Source of the DNA: Fibrobacter sp.
Lineage (GTDB): Bacteria; Fibrobacterota; Chitinivibrionia; Chitinivibrionales; Chitinispirillaceae
DNA length: 38,744 nucleotides
Assembly (NCBI GenBank): GCA_012523595.1
Contig: JAAYIG010000124.1
Location: 1 to 38,744 of the forward strand
Direction of reading: 5' to 3'
Shown here: in pieces, positions 15,488 through 23,895 of the stretch
Numbering within the stretch: the stretch's first letter is position 1
Layout: every line of letters starts with the position of its first letter
The notes under the pieces: model-generated
What the model was told of the DNA's origin: nothing
The model's database searches: none
Seen by the model: only the letters and a program-made list of their open reading frames with translations
Made by a program: the position numbers and the translations under genes

Positions 15488-17101
15488 ATGAACACAAAAA
15501 AACGTGTTTGGAAAAGCCGGGCTGCGATAGTCTCTCTGGTTGCATATCTTGCAGTATTCAGTATAAACTCATACGGCTGGTCCATATCCGGAACAGTAAA
15601 AACAAAAGATGGAGCTCCATTACCAGGAGTCAATGTGACTGTAAAAGACTCCTCCCAATATTCCACTACTACCGATAATAATGGGAGATTCTCTTTTGAA
15701 TCAGCAGTTTCCTCAAAGAACATTATAAAAGAAAACAGATCCGTTTCCTATTCTGCAAAATATGAAAAGGGAGAACTACTGGTCAGGTCACCCTGGAATG
15801 GTGAGCTTAAATTATCACTGTTCGATATCAGCGGACGTAATTTGTGGACTGGCAGGACTGTTTCAACCAATGGAATCGCAAAAGTCGCAATTCCTTCCAA
15901 ATTAAACGGAGGAATCGTTTTTCTGCAAATCAATCACTCCGGCAACCAGCAATTCTTTTCTATGGGCTGGGGTCCCAATGGTTTATACATGAAACGGTCA
16001 CGTAGTATGGTCAACATTGAAAATACTAAGACAGCACAAATAAGAACCTACCCTACAATTCTGTTCAATAAAGCAGACTACCGTGATACAAGCTTCACAA
16101 TGACTTCCAGCAATATGACCGATGTTGAAGTAGTCATGCAAGAAAACGAAAAAAACTGTCCCCTGCCGACCAATATAAGATGGGAATCTTCAGGTATACT
16201 GGTAGACATCAAACCCGATAATAACCAGTACAAAATAGTTTCAGTCAAAGACCCCACAATCCAGAAATACAATGGTCAATGGCTGATCTACTGTACAGTC
16301 TATAACACCTCTAAAAATACATGGAGCATGCAGTTTATAAAGTTTACTGATTTCAATCAGGCAAAAAATGAAACCCCATTCTTTATGGATAAGGTGAATG
16401 GATTTGGCGGCTATAAATGCGCTCCGGAACTTTTCTATTACAGACCGCAGGATACCTGGTATCTTATCTGGCAGCAGCAGGACCCGGCTTATTCTACAAC
16501 CAAGACCCCGGATAACCCCAGTTCATGGTCAACCCCCAAGAAATTCTATTCCAACGGTACACCGGGTTTTCCCAGCCTTCCAATCGATTACTGGCCTATT
16601 GCAGATGATAAAAATTTTTACCTTTTCTTTACAGGCGATGATGGCAAGGTTTACCGGGTCAAAACCTCTCTCAGTAATTTCCCCAATGGTTTCGGTTCAC
16701 CTACGGTAGTAAAAACTTTAGGCAAGAACATAATTTTCGAAGGAAGTTCCCATTATAAGATTAAAGGAACAGCTAATACATACCTGCACGTTGTTGAAGG
16801 AATGGGAAGTGCAAGGTACTTCAGTGCCTGGACCTCTGAAGGTATCGAAGGTGAGTGGAAGGATTATATGGTTGGTGAGAGTAATCCCTTCGCACATCAT
16901 AACAAAAATGTAACATTCCCTCAGGGTAAATGGACTAATGATATCAGCCACGGTGAACTGCTCAGAGAAAACCCAGATCAGACACAAGAGCTGGATTTGT
17001 GCAACCTGCAATTATTATATCAGGGTAGGAATCCCAACTCCGGAGGTGCATATGAATTGCTCCCATACCGTCTGGGGCTGCTTAAAGCTGTACAACAATA
17101 A
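15488..17101 (+). CDS. Secreted GH62 alpha-L-arabinofuranosidase with N-terminal accessory domains
   Basis: 537 aa. GGGGGA precedes the ATG. A signal peptide (1-~31) is followed by a carboxypeptidase-regulatory-like beta sandwich (~32-75: SGTVKTKDGAPLPGVNV). A Por-tail-like stretch (~95-165: LSLFDISGRNLWTGR... GGIVFLQI) sits unusually in the middle. The GH62 five-blade propeller (~225-535) ends the protein: KDPTI (base Asp), FTDFNQA, DYWPIADD, SLSNFPNGFG, FEGS (acid Glu), ISHGELLR, NLQLLYQG. It cleaves arabinose side chains from arabinoxylan and fits with the GH10 xylanase and CE1 esterase nearby. Confidence 0.93.
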   Translation: MNTKKRVWKSRAAIVSLVAYLAVFSINSYGWSISGTVKTKDGAPLPGVNVTVKDSSQYSTTTDNNGRFSFESAVSSKNIIKENRSVSYSAKYEKGELLVRSPWNGELKLSLFDISGRNLWTGRTVSTNGIAKVAIPSKLNGGIVFLQINHSGNQQFFSMGWGPNGLYMKRSRSMVNIENTKTAQIRTYPTILFNKADYRDTSFTMTSSNMTDVEVVMQENEKNCPLPTNIRWESSGILVDIKPDNNQYKIVSVKDPTIQKYNGQWLIYCTVYNTSKNTWSMQFIKFTDFNQAKNETPFFMDKVNGFGGYKCAPELFYYRPQDTWYLIWQQQDPAYSTTKTPDNPSSWSTPKKFYSNGTPGFPSLPIDYWPIADDKNFYLFFTGDDGKVYRVKTSLSNFPNGFGSPTVVKTLGKNIIFEGSSHYKIKGTANTYLHVVEGMGSARYFSAWTSEGIEGEWKDYMVGESNPFAHHNKNVTFPQGKWTNDISHGELLRENPDQTQELDLCNLQLLYQGRNPNSGGAYELLPYRLGLLKAVQQ

Positions 17102-17127
17102 TTGCATCTGACTTTTTTGACATTCCC

Positions 17128-17159
17128 GGCTGCACACCTTGCGTGTGCAGCCTTTTTTT
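17128..17159 (+). terminator. Rho-independent terminator after GH62
   Basis: Perfect 10-bp stem GGCTGCACAC/GTGTGCAGCC with loop CTTGC, followed by seven T. Confidence 0.9.
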
Positions 17160-17350
17160 CCCCCACTTAAAAGTTTAGAACCGGCTGCTAAAGCGCTGTC
17201 TCGCCTACCCAGGGAGATCATTGAACATTGCCAATATCGATGGGCTAAAAAGTGATCTGTGGAATGGATTATCTGAGCGGCTGAATTACTTACCACATGC
17301 AACCGATAAGATACTGAAGTAATTGGAATGTATATCAGAGTTTGAGATGT

Positions 17351-17381
17351 GAAGGGATTCACCATCAAAGCGAATCCCTTC
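17351..17381 (-). terminator. Hairpin after the beta-eliminating lyase gene
   Basis: Perfect 10-bp stem GAAGGGATTC/GAATCCCTTC with an 11-base loop, 8 bp beyond the stop codon. It has no T-run, so it may be an mRNA-end stabiliser or a Rho-assisted terminator. Confidence 0.45.
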
Positions 17382-17388
17382 AGAGAAA

Positions 17389-18837
17389 TTACAGGCTGTC
17401 CCCGAAATCCTTTCGGAACTTTTCAACCAGCTTTGTCTGCCAGTCAGAAAGCGGTGCCAGTCTTCCGAAGAAGAAACGCAGGATCTTCGGTTCCTCAACA
17501 AATTTAAGACCGCCTACCAGTCTGCGGTTCTCATAGAGCCAGACCATACGGTCAACAGCGTAATTGATCTGAGACAGAGTAAAGACACGTCTGGGAACAG
17601 CAAGACGGAGAAGCTCCATGTGGGCCAATGGCTCGACTCCATTTTCATCACGCTGTTCACTCATTGTCCCTCTTTCCATCCCCCGCACACCACTTGCGAT
17701 ATAGAAAGCCGCAGCCAGTGCCCCGGCCGGATATTGACTCTGAGGGATGTGATCCAGAAATGCCTTCGCATCCACATGACACCCCAGACCACCTGCAGGA
17801 GTAATGACAGGAACACCTTTTCGATCAAGTTCCTTTACCATATGCTCAATAAAGATAGGCCCCTGGCTTATCATGTCCTCATCAAGAGTCTCCTCCAGAC
17901 CAACGGTTATGGCTTCCATCTCCCTCACCGACATCCCGCCATAGGTGAGAAATCCCTCATAAAGAGGAACCATCTCCCGCATTTTTATGAAGTACTCTCT
18001 GTTATTTGTACAAATCCCACCCCCGCGTCCAAAACCCAGTTTTCTGGCAGAGAAATAGATCACATCGCAAAGAGATCCGATTTTGAGTACAATCTCGTGA
18101 GGTGTCATGCCTGCGCATGCTTTTTCTCTTTTCATTATAAAGTAGAGGTTGTCCGCAAGAAGACTGGCATCATAAACAAGCGGTATCCTGTGTGAGCGGC
18201 AGATGCTGCTGACCTGACTCAGGTTCTCAAGTGAGCCCGGCTGACCGCCAACAAGATTTGTGCCTGCCTCCACCCGTACAAAAGCGACGTTATCCGCTCC
18301 CCATTTGTTTATAATAGCTTTCAGCTTATCTATATCTATATCACCCTTGAACGAACAGTCGCTCTTTATTTTAAGTCCCTCATCAACAATAATCTCTTCA
18401 ACCATACCACCATTAAGAGTGATATGCGCCTTTGAGGTGGTAAAGTGGTAGTTCATGGGAACTACAGTGCCTTTTTTAACAAATACCTGTGAGATGATAT
18501 TTTCACAGGCACGTCCCTGGTGCGCAGGGAGAAAATACTCAACCCCGAAAAACTTTTTAACCGTCTTTTCAAGCCTGGTAAAAGTCTCACTTCCGGCATA
18601 ACTGTCATCAGCCTCCATCATTGAAGCCAATTGACGATCGCTCATCGCGTTTACACCACTGTCTGTAAGCATATCCATGAATACATCCCTGTTCTTAAGC
18701 AGGAAGGTATTATTACCGGCAGCTTCCATGCATTTATGCCGCTCTTCAATGGGTATAAGGTTCAATTTCTGGATGATACGAACTTTGTGCATCTCGAGAG
18801 GAAACGATTCCCCTGCGTAAAATTTTACATTTGCCAT
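17389..18837 (-). CDS. PLP-dependent beta-eliminating lyase, tryptophanase/tyrosine phenol-lyase family
   Basis: 482 aa (family 456-471). AAAGGTC precedes the ATG. Fold type I PLP enzyme that would split an aromatic amino acid into the ring compound, pyruvate and ammonia. Family marks: NTFLL, LLTDSGVNAMSD, SYAGSETF, HQGRACEN, FKGDIDI, GGQPGS, PLP lysine 266 in SARK, and carboxylate-binding PRR near the end. Asp223, which holds the PLP nitrogen, is present, 43 residues before Lys266 as in tyrosine phenol-lyase. The Arg normally at Asp+3 is Leu226 here (YDASLL). Overall closer to tyrosine phenol-lyase than TnaA. The true substrate cannot be read from sequence. Confidence 0.88.
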   Translation of the reverse strand: MANVKFYAGESFPLEMHKVRIIQKLNLIPIEERHKCMEAAGNNTFLLKNRDVFMDMLTDSGVNAMSDRQLASMMEADDSYAGSETFTRLEKTVKKFFGVEYFLPAHQGRACENIISQVFVKKGTVVPMNYHFTTSKAHITLNGGMVEEIIVDEGLKIKSDCSFKGDIDIDKLKAIINKWGADNVAFVRVEAGTNLVGGQPGSLENLSQVSSICRSHRIPLVYDASLLADNLYFIMKREKACAGMTPHEIVLKIGSLCDVIYFSARKLGFGRGGGICTNNREYFIKMREMVPLYEGFLTYGGMSVREMEAITVGLEETLDEDMISQGPIFIEHMVKELDRKGVPVITPAGGLGCHVDAKAFLDHIPQSQYPAGALAAAFYIASGVRGMERGTMSEQRDENGVEPLAHMELLRLAVPRRVFTLSQINYAVDRMVWLYENRRLVGGLKFVEEPKILRFFFGRLAPLSDWQTKLVEKFRKDFGDSL

Positions 18838-19040
18838 ACACTGACCTTTTCTGAAAAGTATAAGGTTTTCTCTGAAATTCAGAGAACGGACTAAAATACA
18901 ATGGGAGCGCTTTGTTCAGCAATCTTGTAAAGCATGTAGACATCTGCAGAACTCCTCAACCGGAAGCACTGCTGGAAGTCAGGAAACACATGCGCCGGGG
19001 AAATACAGATGAGAAAAGAACCTGTCGGCAACCTTTAATG

Positions 19041-19174
19041 CGCTCCACTATTGCCAAATTCGGGAAATACCCTGTTGAAAGAGTACCTTTCGCCGGATAC
19101 CTGGCAACATTGAAATAAAGGACACAACAACCCGCTCAAATCGCTAGCTCCCGGAGAGCTTATGGCTGTATATG
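19041..19174 (+). promoter_or_regulatory. Shared leader/promoter cassette, copy D (before beta-propeller pseudogene)
   Basis: The longest copy. It runs from CTCCACTATTGCCAAATTC through TTGAAAGAGTACCTTTCGCC, ACATTGAA and CTCAAAT (19135-19141) to spacer GAGCTTATGGCTG and -10 TATATG (19169-19174). The -35 has decayed to TAGCTC/AGCTCC. The 5' part aligns with copies C and A. Confidence 0.55.
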
Positions 19175-19227
19175 ATTATTCTTGTTTGTATAAAACATCA
19201 AAACTCATATCACCCAGAGGGAAACAG

Positions 19228-19630
19228 ATGATGGATTTGACACATTTAAAAAACAGATACTGTTCAACTGTTGTTTTTATTGTTATCTCTCTGTTTTTCA
19301 TCAACTGGCAGAATAGTTCTGCCCAGTCACCTTCGCAAATATAGTACAAGGTGATCGTTGCCGATGAGGGGAATGGAAAAGTGCACTATATCAACCTTTC
19401 CAACCCGACTGAAAGATGGTCAGTAACAACGGCCAGCCGTGATCTTCAGCTTATCGGGTCAGACAGGCTCATGGTAAGTGTCGGTGACGAATACTCTGAA
19501 TACAATGCAAAAAACCGGAGCATTCATTAAGAAGGTTACAACAGGAAGCGGTGTACAATCAACGTTCCGGACACTTCCGGTCTCTATGTCAGCAAAAACA
19601 GAATATTGAATGTGTCCGGAATTCATTGAA
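19228..19630 (+). pseudogene. Broken secreted beta-propeller protein (N-terminal part)
   Basis: AGAGGG precedes the ATG and residues 1-~33 form a signal peptide. An in-frame TAG at 19342-19344 is followed by beta-propeller/NHL-like blades in the same frame (VIVADEGNGKVHYINLSN, RDLQLIGSDRLMVSVGD). Near 19515 the coding frame slips to the next frame (FIKKVTTGSGVQSTFR), then stops. At least one nonsense and one frameshift mutation plus loss of the 3' end, so it is inactive. It keeps the promoter cassette of the hemicellulase genes. Confidence 0.65.
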
Positions 19631-19681
19631 AAGACCAAGCCGGCTGCTTTTAACAACTGTATAGCGGTCTGCCCCTGAAAT

Positions 19682-20374
19682 TTACTCCGCAGTCTCGCTT
19701 GAAGGAGCGCTGCTTGGGGAGGCCGTTTTCCATCTTAATTCAGCGGTTGAGCTGCCGTCAGATCCAATGGGAATCTGACCCGTTGTACCTGCAATAATGT
19801 TGAATTCATCATCAAATATGATTTCATAATTTATCGGAAATGTATTGCCCTTATCGGGTGCCGGGTCTGAAATCGGACTCTTTATGACCACATCGGAACC
19901 TTGCACGTCCAATACAACCGGAATCTGAATGCTGGGATCGACCTTTAAACCCTGCTTGTCTACTATTTTGAAACTGAGATCAGGCTTATAAACAGAACAG
20001 TAAATATACATGTTCAGGTTTGTTTTACTGGCAAGATCAACCAATCCCCACATGGCAAACCGCTCTGTTGCGCTGGATTGCGTGTAAGGAGAGGCAAGTG
20101 AACCCCTTAAATATTCATAAATCATCTGAGGCGTGTACAATGTTGTAGCCAGATCATATTCACAGGAAGAGCTTCTTGAAAGTCTCAGCTCTCTTATCTC
20201 CGTTACAGGTTTCTCAACCGGTTTTTCCCTGTACCTGTGGACATCAGCCCTGAGGTGAAAGTTAATACGGGCCTCGTTAAAAACCTGGTCTCCCATCATT
20301 ACCGTGTATGTCATAACACCTTTCCATGATGTCAAAGGGACCGGATTGCTTTTATGTTTATGCGTCTCCACCAC
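19682..20374 (-). CDS. Orphan protein of unknown function, probably 5'-truncated
   Basis: 230 aa from a GTG with no ribosome site; an internal ATG (MTYTVMMGDQ) follows AAAGG. The frame stays open upstream to 20467, antisense to the xylanase fragment, without ATG, GTG or TTG, so the original 5' end may have been replaced by the duplication. The protein is mixed alpha/beta, has no signal peptide in the present form, and ends in a low-complexity Ser/Ala/Pro tail. No family is recognised. It is surrounded by pseudogenes, so expression is doubtful. Confidence 0.45.
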   Translation of the reverse strand: MVETHKHKSNPVPLTSWKGVMTYTVMMGDQVFNEARINFHLRADVHRYREKPVEKPVTEIRELRLSRSSSCEYDLATTLYTPQMIYEYLRGSLASPYTQSSATERFAMWGLVDLASKTNLNMYIYCSVYKPDLSFKIVDKQGLKVDPSIQIPVVLDVQGSDVVIKSPISDPAPDKGNTFPINYEIIFDDEFNIIAGTTGQIPIGSDGSSTAELRWKTASPSSAPSSETAE

Positions 20375-20410
20375 GACATCACCATAATCTTCAAGACCAA
20401 GCTGGCATCT

Positions 20411-20965
20411 GAAGTCGTTTTCACCGAAACAGATGTCAGAATCACCACTCCACAGATCAAAGTGAGCTTATCGATCAGGCAAGGATGTATAAAGCGATGC
20501 TTGAGGCCACTTTAGAGAGTGAAGGTGCCACAACTTTTATGCTCTGGGGATTTACCGATAAACATTCATGGATTCCGGGAACCTTCCCCGGAACTGGTGA
20601 TGCACTGATTTTTGACAAAATTATAAAAAGAAACCGGCCAACGACTCACTTGCTGCAGTTCTTAAAAGAGCACAAAGTACGGCTGTAAATCAACCGGTTA
20701 AAAATGAAACTTTATCATCGATGACCATGAGCTGTAACGGTTCCATTTTAAAAGTCAATTTTTAACGCATTGAATACAGGCAATGCATCGCTAAAGCTTT
20801 ACACTATGAACAGTAATCTTGTTAAGGAATCCGTTATACAGACAGTTGCCGGGCAGAACTACTCACATAATTTTGATATATCAGACATTGCAAACGGTTT
20901 TTTATTGCAAAGGTTATTGACAGTAAAAACCGTGTTTACCAGTCAAAATTAGTGGTTTCAAAATA
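20411..20965 (+). pseudogene. GH10 xylanase 3' fragment (duplicate of 30566-31123)
   Basis: Nucleotide-level copy of the last ~40 % of the intact xylanase at 29792-31123, starting at the VVFTETDVRI nucleophile region. Compared with the intact gene it has a 1-base loss near 20449, a 1-base loss near 20615 (GACAAAATTAT against GACAGCAATTAT), an extra T near 20760 and a shortened T-run near 20900. The catalytic N-terminal part is missing. Confidence 0.85.
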
Positions 20966-20999
20966 ATAACTTCTGGTATTTCAGCATCTGTAGTTTTTG

Positions 21000-21035
21000 T
21001 GGCATGCGCCTTCGGGGCATGCCATTTTTTTTTAT
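21000..21035 (+). terminator. Rho-independent terminator with UUCG loop, left copy
   Basis: GGCATG...TTCG...CATGCC stem followed by nine T. It stands between the convergent xylanase fragment and GT4 gene. Confidence 0.85.
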
Positions 21036-21048
21036 GAGAAAGTTCGGT

Positions 21049-22137
21049 TCACTTACCAGTATCAATTAAACGCCTGAAAAAGTTTTCATAATTATCAATT
21101 GTCCGTTCAATCGAAAAATCTTCAAGCGCACGTTTGTAACCGTTACGGATAAGCTTCTCCCGGAGTGTTTTATCTTTAATACACCTCTCAATACTTGCAG
21201 CCAGTTGCTCGTGGTTATTATCTGAAAAGAGCAGTCCGCACTCTTCATGCCGGATTACATCTGATATCCCGCCGAAATCAGTCCCCACGACAGGTACTCC
21301 ATTTGCCATTGCCTCGATCAGTACAAGACCGAATCCATCGGTAGTAGACGGGAGAACATCAACGTTCATGAGCTTATAATAGTCAAGGACTTCATCGGTG
21401 CCAACCTTACCGGCATAGATGATTTTCTGTTTTACACCAAGACTTTGCGCTAAATCATCGAGACAGTTCTTCTCAATACCGACAAAAAGGACCTTATATG
21501 AAGGGTCAAGGTGTGTCAGTGCGTGAATCAACTGAGCCTGCTTTTTCAAGCGTGACACACATCCGATGACGACATCATCGGGTGCAATACCCAGTCTGTT
21601 TCTTAATTGTTCAACATGGCTGCTGTCACTGTTTTTGTATCTGCTGACAGGAGTACCATTATAAATAACCTCAAGGTGTGATGCAGGATAGCCCTTATCG
21701 ATGAATATCCTTTTCAATGTGTCACTTACAACTACTATTTTGTCCGTTCCCCTGATATAGAATTGCCGCTGAATAAAACCGCCATCACTGCGTGGCGGTT
21801 GACGCCGGGTATGGACAATTTTGCAATTGAGCCGGTGAAACCATCGGGCTAATATGGCTGTGTACCGGTCGTAACTCGATTGTGCATTGATAAGTTCAAT
21901 AGAATACTTTTTTGCTACATCTGCAATATGTCGTATGTTGTTAAGATCTAATCGTCCATTGAATACCATCGGTATGACATTTACAGGTGTCCCGCTGAGC
22001 ATGGAAAATAAAAGGCTCTCCTTACGACATCCGACTACTACGGTATGTCCGCGCTGCACCAATCCCAGAGCAAGAAATGATATCGAATTTGTCGAACCAG
22101 CCATGTCTCCCTGATAGGTCAATAGCATGATATTCAT
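21049..22137 (-). CDS. GT4-family glycosyltransferase, copy 1
   Basis: 362 aa, GT-B fold. The N-terminal acceptor domain starts MNIMLLTYQGDMAGSTNS. The C-terminal donor domain has VIGCVSRLKKQ, LPSTTDGFGLVLIEAMANGVPVVGTD (EX7E-type site) and GGI.DV, as in PF00534/PF13439 enzymes that move sugars from nucleotide donors to glycans or lipids. It is about 94 % identical (about 22 differences counted by eye) to the GT4 at 31205-32293. Both copies are full length. It is convergent with the xylanase fragment, separated by a strong terminator. The acceptor is unknown. Confidence 0.9.
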   Translation of the reverse strand: MNIMLLTYQGDMAGSTNSISFLALGLVQRGHTVVVGCRKESLLFSMLSGTPVNVIPMVFNGRLDLNNIRHIADVAKKYSIELINAQSSYDRYTAILARWFHRLNCKIVHTRRQPPRSDGGFIQRQFYIRGTDKIVVVSDTLKRIFIDKGYPASHLEVIYNGTPVSRYKNSDSSHVEQLRNRLGIAPDDVVIGCVSRLKKQAQLIHALTHLDPSYKVLFVGIEKNCLDDLAQSLGVKQKIIYAGKVGTDEVLDYYKLMNVDVLPSTTDGFGLVLIEAMANGVPVVGTDFGGISDVIRHEECGLLFSDNNHEQLAASIERCIKDKTLREKLIRNGYKRALEDFSIERTIDNYENFFRRLIDTGK

Positions 22138-22164
22138 AATTCAGACTTTCTCAAATTGATGTTT

Positions 22165-22345
22165 TCACGATTCAATATAACAAACCGCGGGACCGCTGTA
22201 TGCAATAAGTTCCTCATGGGTGCCGGTCTCAACCAGCTTTTCTGTTATATCAGGCGAACCGTCCCACCCGGATCGTAACCCATAGCACCAGTTAAGATAA
22301 TAGTTGCGCCGGAACAGGTATACCCCCACTGCCAGGGCTGTTCCG
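22165..22345 (-). pseudogene. Short coding remnant upstream of GT4 copy 1
   Basis: A ~58-codon frame without a start codon, reading VYLFRRNYYLNW and later VETGTHEELIA. A degraded counterpart (LFRRNYYLKW) lies at the same place beside GT4 copy 2. It is probably the 3' end of a gene once in operon with the GT4. No family can be assigned. Confidence 0.35.
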
Positions 22346-22403
22346 TCTTTTTACGAGTACAATTCCAGACTTTATCTCCTTTACCTTTCGACATCATTTC
22401 AAC

Positions 22404-22422
22404 CGCTTCAAAAAATGAAGCG
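22404..22422. other. Small hairpin
   Basis: CGCTTCA-AAAAA-TGAAGCG, a 7-bp perfect stem followed by CTTTCT. Possible weak terminator in the decayed region. Confidence 0.35.
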
Positions 22423-22588
22423 CTTTCTGATGCGACGGCTTGGGGGCACAGAATATCCCGAGTATTTTAGAATCAGCAGGAAAAATTTGAGTCGACTCCC
22501 ATTGCTTTTTGGTACAATCTTTCCGCGCCTGATCAGCGCAGGATGAAGATCACAGCAGAGAGCAAACACCCTATGAAAGGAGATCTTT

Positions 22589-22831
22589 ATGATGCCGAGA
22601 ACATCCCGTACCGTTTCATCTCTGGCACTGGCTTTGGGTTTGTTGACCATGCCGGTAAGCACAAGCGCATCACTTTCGCCGATCAAGGTTACTCCCCAGG
22701 CGGGGCAGATACGGATGCAGGACCTGAGGAGCTATTTCTGGTATATTTGTACTTATTCTAACACATTGCATTGTCTGACTACCCGGAGTAAAAAGAGTAT
22801 CCAGGAAGTCCACTCATTTTTATCCGGGTAG
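22589..22831 (+). CDS. Short exported ORF, possibly truncated gene
   Basis: 80 aa. AAAGGAG lies 6 bases before tandem ATGs. Residues 1-27 form a clear signal peptide (LALALGLLTMPVSTSA). Only ~50 residues remain after it, with no known motif. The stop lies in the second arm of the following terminator, suggesting that the original gene is truncated. It may be a remnant of a secreted enzyme. Confidence 0.4.
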   Translation: MMPRTSRTVSSLALALGLLTMPVSTSASLSPIKVTPQAGQIRMQDLRSYFWYICTYSNTLHCLTTRSKKSIQEVHSFLSG

Positions 22832-22838
22832 GTTTTTT
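22779..22838 (+). terminator. Long-loop terminator
   Basis: Perfect 9-bp arms CTACCCGGA (22779-22787) and TCCGGGTAG (22823-22831), 35-base loop, then six T. It would end rightward transcripts before the convergent purC. Confidence 0.55.
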
Positions 22839-22853
22839 CTGAACTCTTCCGAC

Positions 22854-23540
22854 TTAGTCTTCAAGCATCATCTTTTCCAGTGTTAACGGTTCAATATATT
22901 CACCGTCTTTATAAACCCTCATATTTCCACCGGAAATTTCATCAATCAAGACGATACTATTGTCCGGCTTAACCCGTCCGAACTCAAGTTTTATATCATA
23001 AAGCTCGAGACCTTTTTTAGCCAGCTCCGATTTGATAATTCCGGATACACGTCTGGTAAGATCCTTAAGAGTAGCATATTCTTCTTTGGTAAGAATTCCA
23101 AGCACCTCAAGCCCGTCATCTGTAATCGGAGGATCATTTCTTGCGTCATCTTTGAGCGTAACCTCAACAAATGCATCAAGCGGATCTCCATCCTTTGCAT
23201 ACATTCCATAACGGCGTATGAAACTACCAACAGCTCTGTACCTGCAGATAACTTCAATACCCTTTCCGAACACCTCAGCAGGTTTCACTGTCATACTGGC
23301 TTCATCGATTTTTGCATCAATATAGTGAGTAGGGATACCCTGATCTCGCAGTATTTCAAAGAACCGTTTAGTCAAGCTAAGCCCTGCTCTTCCTGCGCCC
23401 TCAATGGTAAGCCCAACAGTATTTGCACCCGGATCGAATTTCCCATCCTGCCCGGTAACATCATCCTTGAATTTTAAAAGGTAATTCCCATCTTCAAGCT
23501 CATATACATCCTTCGTTTTACCTTTTTTTACAAGTTTCAT
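22854..23540 (-). CDS. purC: Phosphoribosylaminoimidazole-succinocarboxamide synthase
   Basis: 228 aa from ATG 23540 (AAAGG upstream); a TTG three codons earlier is also possible. It joins aspartate to CAIR using ATP in purine synthesis, in the cytoplasm. Marks: KLVKKGKTKDVYE start, LKFKDDVTG, GIPTHYI, EVICRYRAVGSFIRRYG, DDARNDPPI, LYDIKLEFG and LIDEISGGNMR. Length is normal. It stands alone, without other pur genes nearby. Confidence 0.97.
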   Translation of the reverse strand: MKLVKKGKTKDVYELEDGNYLLKFKDDVTGQDGKFDPGANTVGLTIEGAGRAGLSLTKRFFEILRDQGIPTHYIDAKIDEASMTVKPAEVFGKGIEVICRYRAVGSFIRRYGMYAKDGDPLDAFVEVTLKDDARNDPPITDDGLEVLGILTKEEYATLKDLTRRVSGIIKSELAKKGLELYDIKLEFGRVKPDNSIVLIDEISGGNMRVYKDGEYIEPLTLEKMMLED

Positions 23541-23895
23541 AAGTGGCAATACCTTTCGGATAAAATGTGAGATTGAAAGATAATAAAAATAATTACAGGG
23601 TCTGATGGCATTCAGAGTTAAATATAAATTGCCACAGCAGAAATTCCTCAGTACCTGATGCGTGCCCAGGCGTTACGAAATATTTAAACGATAATTGAAG
23701 TCAAATTAATACTGTCGAGAGACGATAGTTTCTATCAGGCGCTGTTCCTGTAAAGTTGAGATCAGCCTTCCGGTCCTCTCCGATCATCGATTCTGTTTCC
23801 TGCGAATGAACTGAATTTTTTCGTAACGTTACTATATATATGATCACACCACATAACACCGTTTCCTTTTATTTCATTCTGCGAGGATTACGGTA
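23541..23895. promoter_or_regulatory. purC/GH9 divergent gap with GTAACGTTAC palindrome
   Basis: No gene seen. A perfect palindrome GTAACGTTAC (23823-23832), LacI-operator-like, lies ~65 bp before the GH9 start and next to TATATATA. GAGGA at 23882 serves the GH9 ATG. The hemicellulase promoter cassette is not present here. Confidence 0.45.

Larger units (their letters stand above)
20411..22316. repeat. Segmental duplication, left copy (xylanase 3' end + GT4)
   Basis: Direct-orientation copy of 30566-32438. The right boundary is the shared TTAAGATAATAGTTGCGCCG segment ending at 22316, after which the two copies diverge. Confidence 0.85.

Noticed and set aside
15355-15678. 107-codon plus-strand frame before GH62
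   Set aside because: It overlaps the promoter cassette and the GH62 start in another frame, with no ribosome site; a shadow frame.
17160-17350. Coding remnant (frame ending ...ATDKILK stop) after GH62
   Set aside because: Too short, no start or ribosome site, and no family pattern; may be chance.
22165-22345. ABC-transporter C-terminus, from the string ETGTHEELIA
   Set aside because: The rest of the fragment lacks Walker or signature motifs and does not read as an ABC protein, so it is left unassigned.
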